NCBI RefSeq assembly: GCF_021347895.1
Contig: NC_067129.1
Span: 36,468,104-36,532,103 of the forward strand
DNA length: 64,000 bases
Source of the DNA: Acanthochromis polyacanthus
Lineage: Eukaryota; Chordata; Actinopteri; Pomacentridae
Direction of reading: 5' to 3'
The position numbers and the translations under genes are program-made. Below the pieces are notes generated by a model. The model did not search any database. It was not told the DNA's origin and saw only the letters and a program-made list of their open reading frames with translations. Below, in pieces: positions 20,041 to 30,010 of the stretch (the first letter of the stretch is position 1; each line of letters begins with the position of its first letter).

Positions 20041-20570
20041 GCAAAGTCCCCCAGCAACCTCAACCTATAGCAGCATAACAAAGGGACACCTCAAATGATC
20101 ATGAGCAGCTCTAGCTATAAGCTTTATCAAAGATGAACATTTCAAGCCTAATCTTAAAAGTAGAGAGGGTGTCTGCCCTCCAAACTCAAACTGGGAGCTA
20201 ATTCCACAGCAGAGGAGCTGATAACTGTAGGCTGTGGTTCCCATTCTACATCTGGAAACTCTAGGAACCACAAGTAAGCCAGCAGTCTGAGAGGGAAGGG
20301 CTCTGTTAGGATGATATCGTACAATAACGTCTTTAAGATACAATGGAGCTGGTCATTAAGAATTTTATATGTAAGAGACTGGATTTTAAATTCTATCCAG
20401 GATTTTATAGGGAGCCGATGAAAAGATGCTAATATGGGAGAAATATGATCTCTTTTACTGGTTCCTGTCAGAACTGTGGCTGCAACATTTTAATCAGCTG
20501 GAAGTCTTTAAGATAATTATTGGTGCATCCTGATATTAAGGAATTATAATTGTGTAGCCTAAAAGTTACA
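20041..20570 (-). pseudogene. CR1/L2-type LINE 3' end, ORF2 C-terminus and 3' UTR
   Basis: The minus strand at 20343-20065 has YLKDVIVRYHPNRALPSQTAGLLVVPRVS in frame (the segment after the stop-free start), the conserved C-terminal signature of fish CR1/L2 ORF2. The 3' UTR CCCCAGCAACCT lies to its left. 20344-20570 continues upstream coding sequence in broken frames. The same signature and UTR recur at 42040-42450. Confidence 0.75.
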
Positions 20571-20646
20571 AATGAGGGGGAGAGACATCTGGAAGGACCT
20601 GCTTCATCTGCTGCCACCGTGAGCCGACCCCAGACAAGCTGAAGAA

Positions 20647-20690
20647 GATGGATGGATGGATGGATGGATGGATGGATGGATGGATGGACT
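20647..20690. repeat. (GGAT)n microsatellite
   Basis: About eleven perfect GGAT units, the usual tail of the fish SINE/LINE family seen here. A short SINE-like head lies just to its left (about 20580-20645). Confidence 0.9.
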
Positions 20691-20804
20691 CTTTACAATG
20701 GGTCTTTATTATCCCTGACAAAGAAAGAAATGCTTTGTCTCCCACTAAGCATTTGATTGTGATAAAGAACTTCCTGAAAATACATGTCTTGCAGACAAAA
20801 CTGA

Positions 20805-20930
20805 GCCCCGTTGGAGCCTATCCCAGCTGACTTAGGGCAAAGGCAGGGGACACCCTAGACAGACAGACAATCAAGCACACTCAGAGTCACACCTATGGAC
20901 AATTTAGAATCACCAAATCGAATATTAGGC
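20805..20930 (-). repeat. SINE body fragment, minus strand
   Basis: Reverse complement of the SINE body: GGAGCCTATCCCAGCTGACT, then an interval matching the Pro-coding-like CCTGCCTTTGCCC block and ACACTCACAGTCACACCTA-like sequence. Truncated at both ends. Confidence 0.6.
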
Positions 20931-21239
20931 AACTTCTGCTGATTGCAATTTGTCACTGGAGTCCATAGTAATTGAAAAATTCTTATAAACATGCACCATA
21001 TGTGAAAGTTTATACTCTGTCAGCAAAGCCTAACAAGAGACTGCACCCAGACTATAATAACATAAAATATCATATATTTGCACCAGGAAAACAAACAAAC
21101 AAAAAAATCTTAAGTCTGAAAATGTTTACTTAGGTAAATAATGTACTTATGCTAAACGGATTCATGCATTCAAAAACTTCTGCAGTCAGGAAATGTCAAC
21201 ATTTAGAAATTATCTTGATTACAAAGATTGTGAATGGAA

Positions 21240-21700
21240 AAGTCCAGTCTTTTGAACAAAGGCTGTTAATCTGAAATGCAACCCCAAGTCCTTTGTTCCT
21301 TCTGCTGTCCGGCTGTTGAACATGCCCACAACATCGCAATACCATATTTTTTCGACAACAGTTTTTTTTTGTTTTCACAGCCTTTCTGGTGCAACAGTCT
21401 GCATCATGTGTGACACCGTTTTTCTTTAAAACTCTTTATAGCTCTTGCAGTATTACATTTATACCACTTTATTTTGTTTTAGCTCTTCCAGTTCAATTTC
21501 TTTTTTAACACTGTTTTTATGCAATAGCTCTTCCAGTGACACTACATTTTAACATTGTTTTTCGTCACATAGCTCCTCCAGTGCCAGTTCATGTCAACAA
21601 CATCACTTAACACTGTTTTCCCCCACAGCTCTGCATCAAGCTGCTGGAATATGTAAATTTTCCCAGTGAGAAATTAATAAAGTTACATCTTATATTAAAG
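21240..21700 (+). pseudogene. Possible LINE 3' terminus
   Basis: At about 21290-21320 one + frame reads KSFVPSAVRLLN, a phrase common at the end of fish non-LTR reverse transcriptases. After it come diverged tandem units, each beginning AGCTCTTCCAGT, about 60-80 bases apart (21437, 21480, 21527, 21568), and an AATAAAG near 21676. No catalytic domain is present. Confidence 0.35.
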
Positions 21701-23499
21701 TATTTTAACTGCAAAAATAACACAAAGCCCAATCCTCATCTAGGTTGCAAACCAAACCAAACTGAGCAGAAAAATATCCTTGGGATAGAAAGTAACAGCA
21801 AAGCTATTTTAAAATTAAACAAACCTAATCAGAAATTATGATGCCGAGGGCAATCAAAAACCTCCTCCGTCCAATTTAACAAAAAATAATCTTGATCAGA
21901 AATGTCATCTGATGTTTGGGACAAATCATGGAATTATTAACCAAGACTACCCAGCCCCATCCTGCATATCCAGCCCCAGGTGCATGTCAGCATCTGCATG
22001 TACTCAATGTTTGATGTCAAATCAAATAAAGTCAGTACAGTTCAAAAACTATTTGACAGCATTTATTAATAAATAACTTGGAAAAAATTGTACATCTTAG
22101 TGCAGAACTTGAAAATATAATGACTGAACAACCTGAACCAACTTTTATACACCTTTAACCAGGGCCGGATTGGGAGTGAAATTCGGCCTGGGACTTTTTG
22201 GACCAGACAAGCCCACCTGTGCAATTGAGCCCCTCCTTAATGTTTTTTGACGTTCTTCTCCATCTCCAACTGCCTGGCTGGGCTTTACTGCATACACCAC
22301 GACATCAAGTCTAAACTCTACTCAGCCCAGAGCTCAGCACCACCTGAGGGTGGGGCTGAGCGTGCATGTAGGGTGATGCATGTGGGCCTGCGTGCCTGTA
22401 CAGGGCTGATGAATGGTTGGACGCTCATCCCATTCGGCCGCATATGGATAAATAAACAAGATTATTTAATAATTACCAGTGCACCGTCCTCGAATGAAAT
22501 AACGTTCAATCTTCCCCTGCCTTTAGCAATACCTAAATCTAAAAATAAATCAAACAATTGAACACTTTTACATTTTTTTCTTGTCTTATATCACTACCCT
22601 AATATCCCATGTTGCATAATGGGGAACTGAGCTGCAGCTTGCCCTGCCAGTATTTTGAATCGTGGCCTGAATGCTGTCAGAGACATTTTCAAACACATTT
22701 GGAGCTCATTGGTGAGTACATTGTCAGCATGTGCAGGGTGTCGATTTATTTATTTTCCTTTTCCGTCCCTCCTCCTCTCCTGTCCCTCGCTTCTCAACAG
22801 TGATGTGTAGCCCAGGCGTGAACTAACCGTGACGTCACCCGTTGGTTTCAACGCCGAGAAAATGAAGCCCGGGTTTTGCTACTTCCTGGTTGCTGTTTTG
22901 GATTTTTTGGAGCCAGTGACGTAAAAAGCATCATCAAACAGGCTGGACCGGAGAGCAACTAGGGGCAGGATTGGCTGAAGACTCTCTTATCCCACCCACA
23001 TTTTACCGCAGAGGCTTCTGTTGCTGTCTATCAAGTATAGCCATGCCCCCTGGGTCCGCCAACTTTAACGATTTATTTAAAATTCAGTATTGATTTATTT
23101 TAAGATCTGCCACCTGATCTCTCATTTTGACCATGAAAACTAACGGGAAAAATCCTGAGCTGTAGAAAATCAGTCTATCAAATTTTATTTTTTCCAAAAA
23201 TGAATTGGGGTCTATGGAGCAAAAGCTTTTTGGAGCCAACCCTAGTGGACGACGTGATATTGCAAGTTTTTGACACTTCCGGGTGGGCTTCAAATTTGGA
23301 GCCAGATGCTACGTCCATCTTTATATACAGTCTATGGTGTAGCCATAGATATATACAAACATTTCATCATGTTTGTATATATCTATGGGTGTAGCCCCAT
23401 AGTACCCTCTTGCAATGCAGAGACTTCATTGGTTGAGTACCATCACGCGGGATGGCTGACCTCATACGTAATTAGTCTGTGTGTTCCTGAGCTGAAAAC
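21701..23499. other. Repeat-derived non-coding region
   Basis: No exon found. A CAGGGCCGGATTGGGAGTGA motif at about 22160 resembles a common hAT-type terminus. 22830-23334 contains a GTGACGTCACCCG segment and CTTCCGGGT, ending TTATATACAGTCTATGG, a frequent fish MITE-like sequence. A perfect hairpin follows at 23344-23387. Confidence 0.35.
23344..23387. repeat. Perfect 19-bp hairpin
   Basis: Arm 23344-23362 (CATAGATATATACAAACAT) pairs exactly with 23369-23387 across a six-base loop. It is bounded by the direct words TGTAGCC at both sides, so it may be a tiny foldback insertion. Confidence 0.8.
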
Positions 23500-23713
23500 C
23501 AATGCCGTAAGCAGCGTGTTTTTGTTGCTACTGGGGACTGTTGTGTTGTAAAGGGGGGCGTTCCAAGATTGCCGAGTGAGTAAATGCTTACTGTCGAGCT
23601 CTGCATGTGATAGTTTGAAAAACGGTAAACCTACGATATCAACTCAGGTATTTCTAAAGGTTTTTCAGTGCTTGATTGGAAGATAGTCTGGATCTGACGG
23701 GTCAAGTGGCGAT

Positions 23714-24565
23714 ATGTCGAACCGTGACAATAAGAGACCAGGCAGCTCCAGGATGAAGCTACCGCTAGCAGCTAATGCTAACCACGTGGCTGCATTGGTA
23801 AACCCGCTCGTCGACAACTGCCACGATTTTACGGCTGTTTCACTAACTCTCCCGACTATGGAGGATTCGATGGAGGAATTTCCGCTTCTACCCGTCTCAC
23901 CCAGCCAGTCTCCGGTGCCGAAAAAAGCGATGCACTCCAAGGCGGAAAACGTGGATGTTGTTGATACTCTGTCACAGCTAATAAATAAGAGAATGGATGA
24001 CCTCACTCTACAGATTGCAGGTATCAAAAAAACTGTGGACTTTGCTTACGAAGAGATAAAACATGTGAAAGGCAGAGTGAGCACTTTGGAACAGAAAATC
24101 TCCAAAGCAGAAGAGCGCATGGACACAAACCAGCAAAGGATCGTTGACCTCGAACGATATTCCTGACGGTGGAACCTCAGGCTCTTTGGGGTTAAAGAGG
24201 CGGTTAATGAGGATATACGGAAGGTAACAGTTGAGATCTGCCAGGCTGTGCTGCCTGAGTTCAAGAATCGTCTTCGTGATACTATTGACACCGTGCACCG
24301 TGTAGGTCCAAAGCGCCCCAACCTCTCCAGACCGAGACCTGTTCTCATCCAGTTCATCTCCCGTATGTCCAGAGACACCCTGTGGAAAGCAGCGAAGATA
24401 TCTTCTTACCTAAAGGAGAACCGTGACCTGAAGTTTGCAGAGGATCTCTCCAAAGAAGACAAAGAACTCAGGAACAAACTGTGGCCTATCATCGAGAATG
24501 GTCGCAACGACAATGAAAAGGTTGGATGCAGACGATTTGTTGAAGGGGTAGAAGTTTTTCCGTGA
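23714..24565 (+). pseudogene. LINE ORF1 protein, one in-frame TGA
   Basis: 283 codons with a single stop at 24164-24166. Residues about 70-150 form a coiled coil (LSQLINKRMDDLTLQIAG and following heptads). After the stop come the RRM-like WNLRLFGVKEAV and the C-terminal domain with HRVGPKRPNLSRPRP, as in L1-type ORF1 (transposase_22 family). These proteins bind LINE RNA as trimers. The stop is TGA before CGG, consistent with CpG decay of an arginine codon. Confidence 0.85.
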
Positions 24566-24954
24566 TCTGGACGAAGAGAACTGAAATATACTTGTGTTTT
24601 ACAGCCGGGTTTGTTTGGCCAATTTTTCACGTTGGATTTCTGTTCTACTATTGTTGGAAAAATAAGGTTTATACTTTACCAAAAAGAAAAAACGCTGTAC
24701 TTCATACTATGATGGTGTTCTCCTTATGTTTTTCTATCTGCACCTTATTTTTATACTCAAGCACCTGAGTTGTACTCAATTACTGTGTGTGTGTGTATAT
24801 ATATATATATTTATTTATTTTATTTTATTTTTTTTACCGATTTATATTTGAAAACAAATGCTATGCTCAGTCCCTTACTGAGGTTTGTTACTGGTTAAGC
24901 AATTAATACAATTTACTTCTAATTGTTCAACTTTGTTTTTTGCTTATACTGTCG

Positions 24955-26062
24955 TTCTCTATTATTTCCCTTAATGCCAGGGGGTTAAGACAAAATTGTA
25001 AATGTAAAGCCTTATTTTTGTTTGCTAAAAAATTTAAAAGTGATTTTTCTTTTTTTCAAGAAAGCCATTCTGTATCTGCTGATGTGAACTTCTAGAAGTC
25101 CCAGTGGGGTAACGATGCATGGTATTCGCATGGTTCAGAGAGGTCTGCTGGGGTCACAACCCTCAAAGGTAATTTTGGTGGCACAGTCTTACATTCAGAT
25201 TGCGACTCTTTAGGACATTATATTTGTCTCGTCATTGAATATAATCACTCCATCCTTGTAATTGTGAATTTATACGGGTATAATACCAAGCCTGAAAATG
25301 ATAATTTAATTGATTCTTTAGACGCTAGGATTACTTTTTGGCTTTCTAAATACCCCAATTCAATTTTGCTAATAGGAGGAGATTTTAATATTGTGTTAAA
25401 TGGCACCGTGGATAGATGGCCCCCGACACAAAATCTTAGGTCTAATTTGACAATGGAAGCATTTATGGATAAATTTAATGTGACAGATATTTGGAGAGAG
25501 AAGTTCCCTGATGAAATTTCATTTATCTGGAGTAACCGTTCCGGTTCGATAAAATCACGTATTGATCACTGGTTGATTTCAACCTGCCTGTCCAAGTATA
25601 GTATTGCGGTCAATATCCGTACGACACCTCTTACTGACCATAAAGCAATATACATTAATTTGCAACTTTTTCCAACTGATAAAATTAATAGATCGTCGTA
25701 TTGGAAATTAAATAGCTCACTTTTGAAACATACTGCTGTAAAACACGAAATTATGCGACTAATAGAGCATTTTAAAGACAAGGCAAATAATGAGAAGTCC
25801 TATAGTGCGAATTGGGAACTTTTTAAATTTGAGACGGGTAAATTTTTGAGACAGTACGGAGCTAAAATAACTAAGTTAAAGGCAGCAGAAGAAGAAAAAC
25901 TAATGATGCAAATCTCTGCAATATATCAATTACCATCAAATACAATCTCGGAGGAGGATAAATTACAAATTAGATCCTTCCAACTTCAACTTGATGAGAT
26001 GTACCGCCAAAAGGCTAAAGGAGCCTTTGTTCATTCAAGGAAAAAATGGATAGAGGAAGGAG
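24955..26062 (+). pseudogene. LINE ORF2, AP-endonuclease domain
   Basis: The frame begins near SLNARGLRQNC and passes DFSFFQESHS. It has a TAG at 25093-25095, then is open again through GDFNIVLNGTVDRW, SRIDHWLIS and TPLTDHKAIYI, which carry the endonuclease catalytic Asp, Asn and His residues. It ends in RKKWIEEG, where the LTR element interrupts. This enzyme nicks target DNA to prime reverse transcription. Confidence 0.85.
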
Positions 26063-26611
26063 TGTCATACAACGGGGCGGATGAACCCAAGCAGCAGGCA
26101 AGAGACAGGCAGGTAGATAAATGAATAAGGTTTTAATAAAGGAACGAAACACAAAAGCTCTCCATACGGGAGGCACAGGCACTAAACAAAACAGGGGGCT
26201 AAACTAAACAAACTACACTAACTAAGGGCGGGCCAGATGGCCGAAACAAGGACTAAATGAAACTAAATTAACAGGGGAGAGGAAACACATGTGTCCATGG
26301 GAGGAAGGCGGAAGCGGGCAGAATGGAGGGAGCAGAGGGAGAGACATGACGAGGGCAGGGAAACAGATAAGTCCAACGAGAAGCTTGTGTCCAGGAAGCA
26401 GCGTGCAAGAGGTAGTGACCGGAGTGCAGGGGACAGCTGAGTGTGTCATAGCATGGATGGTGGGATACGGAGCAATGAACCGGCAGAGTGTAGTGCAGAG
26501 AGGCCAGCTCAAATGCTGCAGTGATTGTACATAGAGTTCAGGTGTGCTTCCTCAGCTGAGCTTCTCCTCAGCTGAGCACAATTAGAGGGCTGGCACCGGA
26601 GGAGTCTGACA
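26063..26611 (-). repeat. Left (3') LTR of family A copy 2
   Basis: 549 bp, TGTCA to TGACA. Its first 360 bp match 29650-30010 closely. The minus strand has AATAAA-type signals near 26130. Confidence 0.85.
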
Positions 26612-29150
26612 GTACCCCCCATAAGGTGCACCTCCTGGAGAAGTGGTTGGGGTGTCAGTGGGTGACTGCGGGACTGGCAGGAATCCAACAGGAGGGGCCG
26701 CTCTGGGGGCGGCCCGAGGGACGGGCGGGCTGGGATCGGGAGGGTGGGCGGGAAAACATCCGGGGATCGTCCAGGGGCTGAACGAGCAGGAGCTAGATAG
26801 GTTGGTTTCTTCAGGAGGCCAGGCTGGGAACCGACAGCAGGCCCTCCGGGGCCCCTCCGGGGGCCGGGCTGGGAACAGGCAGCAGGCCTGACGGGGCCCC
26901 TCCGGGGGCCGGGCTGGGAACCGGCAGCAGGCCAGACGGGGCCCCTCCGGGGGCCGGGCTGGGAACCGGCAGCTGGACCGACGGGGCCCTTCCGGGGGCC
27001 GACCTGGGAAACCTGCGATGGCGGGGGCCGGGCCAGTGGTTGACCTGAGAACCGGCGACGGTGGGGGCCGTGCAGGTGGCCGACCTGGGAACCGGTGACA
27101 GCGGGGGCCGGGCCGGTGGCCGACCTGGGAACCGGCAACGGCGGGACCCCCTCAGGGACTGAACTGGAATCAGAGCAGGAGACCCCTCCGGAGGCAGGGC
27201 TGGAACCGAAGGCCCCTCCGGGGGCAGGGCTGGAACCAAAGGCCCCTCTGGGGGCAGAGCGGGGGCCTGGACTGGGCTTGAGCTGGACTGGATAATGGCT
27301 GACCTGAACTAGACTGGACTTGAGTTGAATTGAACAACTGTTGGGCAGAATTGGAGCTGGGCGGAACTGGATTGGACCTGAACTGGACTGGTCTAGAACT
27401 GGACTGGACAAAAACTGCACTGGACTTGAGTCGGACTGGACGAACAGGAGAGACTGACTGAACTGGAGGGACAGGAGGGACTGACTGAATTGGAGGGACT
27501 GACTGAACTGGAGGGACAGAAGGGACTAAAAAGACTGGAGGGACCGGATGGACTGAAAGAACCGGAGGGACTGGAGGGACAGAAGGGACAGGAGGAACTA
27601 AAAGGACTGAAGGAACTGAAAGGATAGGAGGGATAAAAAAGGACTGGAGGGACAGGACAGGGGAGACCACTCCTGCAGGGGAACCACAGGGTGTCGAAGT
27701 GGCCACAGCAGGAGGACCACTCGATGTTGAAGTGGCACAAAGTCTCAGCAGGTGTTGGGGAGAAGCGCTACGCCTCCTCAAGGCTGCCGGAGAGGAGCTA
27801 TGCTCCCACACGGCTGCTGAGGAGATGTAGCGCCTCCTCGGCAGCTTCGAGGGGGCATAGCCCCCCTCAGCCACCTTGAGGAGGCGCTACGCCTCTTCAA
27901 GGGTTTAGGAGAGGCAGGGCGCCTCACCAAGGCCGCGGGGAAGGCAGGATGCCTCACCAAGGCCGCGGGGAAGCCGGGACGCCTCCTTGAGGCTGCCAGG
28001 GAGGCGGGTCGCCTCCTTAGAGCAGCAGAGGGGGCGGAACGCGTCCTTAAGACTGCAGAGGGAGCAGAACGCCTCCTAAAGGCTGCAGGCGGAGCTTTTT
28101 GCTCCTGAGGCGTCACGGGGGAAGCTCTTGGCTTCTCCAAGACCGCGGGGGGAGTGTTAAGCTCCTCTAAGGACGCCAGGGAGGCTCGACAAGGACGCGG
28201 AGGAGGCGGAGTGCCTCGACAAGGACGCGGAGGAGGCGGAGTGTCTCAACAAGGACGTGGTGGAGGCGGGACGCCTCGACAAGGACACGGGGGAAGACTT
28301 AAACCTTCTTCAAGGCTGTCGAGGAGGCTTTACGTCTCATCAAGGATTCGGGAGAGGCGGAGCGCCTCAGAAAGGCTGCAGGAGAAGCTCTTAGCTTCTT
28401 TAACACTGCAGGGGGAGTTTCTTGCTCCTTAAGCTCTGCAGGGGGAGCTTCTTGCTCCTTAAGCGCTGCCAGGGGAGCTCTTGGCTCCTTAGACGCCGCT
28501 GAGGGAGCCTGTTGCTCCTCCAGAGCCGCGGCGGGAGCCTGTTGCTCCTCCAGAGCCGCGGCGGGAGCCTGTAGCTTCTTTAGCACAGCACCAAGAGCCT
28601 TTAGCTTCTCTGGCGCGGCAGTGAGAGAAGCGTTGAGCTCCTCTAAGACCGCAGAGGGGGCTTTGGGCCCCACAGGAACCGAAGACGGGGCAATGGGCCC
28701 CACAGGAACCGAAGACGGGGCAATGGGTCCCAAAGGAACAGGAGAGATGGAGGTGGTTCGGAGCCTCTCCACAGCCAGGAGTGAGGCGGCACGGGGCCTC
28801 TCCACAGCCAGGAGTGAGGCGGCACGGGACCTCTCCACAGCAGGGAGTGAGGCGGCACGGAGCCTCTCCACAGCAGGGAGTGAGGCGGCACGGGGCCTCT
28901 CCACAGCAGGGAGTGAGGCGGCACGGGTCCTCTCCTAGGTGGGAGATGAGACGGCGTCGACCTGCTCGGAAATAGTGGCAGCGTCGACCCGCTCAATCGG
29001 TGAGGTTGCATCAGGCCCTTCTAACGCTGCAGGCGAGGTGGCACGAGGCCCCTCCAGCACCGCAAGTGAGGTGGCACAGAGCTCCTCAGGGACAGGAGTA
29101 GGGGAGCTTCGTTGTCTTCTATGGCCGTGCCTACGGTAACCAGTCTTCAA
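26612..29150 (-). pseudogene. Ala/Pro-rich repeat ORF of family A copy 2, broken
   Basis: Several minus-strand frames each hold part of one repetitive coding region: 29150-28935 (LEGPRATSPAALEGP), 28904-28299 (SLPAVERPRAAS-like, GPIAPSSVPV and LEEQQAPAAA units), 28140-27778 (LRRRSAPSAVL units), 27874-27170 (PPVPSVPPV runs) and 27420-26509 (GSQPGPRRGPV units). Unit types and their order match those at 1512-3201, so the two arrays are homologous. Stops and shifts between frames show decay. No known domain is recognised. Confidence 0.5.
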
Positions 29151-29167
29151 GGCGGCAGGCTCTATGG

Positions 29168-29677
29168 CTAACGGGGAACCAGAAGCAGGTGGACTGTCAG
29201 ATCGGGAATGAGTGTGGTGAGAGGAGGGAACTGGAAGGGTGACGGCATGGGAGTTTTTAAAAATTCTTTAATGTAATCAGGAAGGTGGCCGATGAGCCCG
29301 GGTTTCTGGGCAGCTAATCTTCGGCCCTGGATCATCAGAATTTCTCTAGGGTTCCCCCACCAGTCCCAGTACAGGTAGCTATGGTCACAGAAAAACCTCT
29401 CATTTCCCTCACAAGAAAAAAATATCTCCAGGGAGGCACTTGGAGACCTCCCTGGAGATTTTGGCTGGGAACCCCTCCCTAGGGAACCATGTCGCCCCCT
29501 GGATGGCAATTTTATGGCCAGCCGGGTCCCCCAAAAGGGAGAGTTCTGGTCGTGGCCAAACATGTTGTCAGAACAGGGAAAAAAGAGAGGAAAGGAACAA
29601 AAAAAAAACTCTGGGGTGCCTGCTGGGTTCAAGGTTGGCCGGTTCATTCTGTCATACAACGGGGCGGGTGAACCCAA
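29168..29677 (-). CDS. Small conserved ORF of family A copy 2, up to 169 aa
   Basis: The frame opens inside the LTR. The methionine at residue 11 (MNRPTLNPAGTPEF) matches the start of the 119-residue protein at 3449-3808. After a segment not found in copy 1, homology resumes with LEIFFSCEGNERFF, a Trp-rich stretch, GRRLAAQKPGLIGHLPDYI and KEFLKTPMPSPF, then a proline-rich tail. That a related protein stays open in two well-diverged copies suggests past coding constraint. No family is recognised. Confidence 0.5.
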   Translation of the reverse strand: MGSPAPLYDRMNRPTLNPAGTPEFFFCSFPLFFPCSDNMFGHDQNSPFWGTRLAIKLPSRGRHGSLGRGSQPKSPGRSPSASLEIFFSCEGNERFFCDHSYLYWDWWGNPREILMIQGRRLAAQKPGLIGHLPDYIKEFLKTPMPSPFQFPPLTTLIPDLTVHLLLVPR

Positions 29678-30010
29678 GCAGCAGGCAATAGACAGGCAGG
29701 TAGATAAATGAATAAGGTTTTAATAAAGGAACGAAACACAAAAGCTCTCCATACGGGAGGCACAGGCACTAAACAGAACAGGGGTCTAAACTAAACAAAC
29801 TACACTAACTAAGGGCAGGCCAGATGGCCAAAACAAGGACTAAATGAAACTAAACTAACAGGGGAGAGGAAACTCACATGTGTCCATGGGAGGAAGGCAG
29901 AAGCGGGCAGAATGGAGGGAGCAGAGGGAGAGACGTGACAAGGGCAGGGAAACAGATAAGTCCAACGGGAAGCTTGTGTCTAGGAAGCAGCGTTGCAAGA
30001 GGTGGTGACC
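29650..30010 (-). repeat. Right (5') LTR of family A copy 2, truncated
   Basis: It matches the first 360 bp of 26063-26611 and ends at GGTGGTGACC, where the P-like element inserts. The last 185 or so bases of the LTR do not reappear beyond it. Confidence 0.8.

Larger units (their letters stand above)
26063..30010 (-). mobile_element. Non-autonomous LTR retrotransposon, family A copy 2
   Basis: It has the same layout as the element at 943-5243 and is diverged from it. The left LTR 26063-26611 begins TGTCATAC and ends TGACA, followed by GTACCCCCC. The right LTR starts at 29650 and is cut short by a P-like transposon at 30011. The interior holds minus-strand repeat-rich frames and the small conserved ORF. 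It has no pol domain. Shared phrases with copy 1 include the LTR words GCAGCAGGC and GGGAGGCACAGG and the ORF motifs given below. It lies inside LINE ORF2. Confidence 0.8.
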
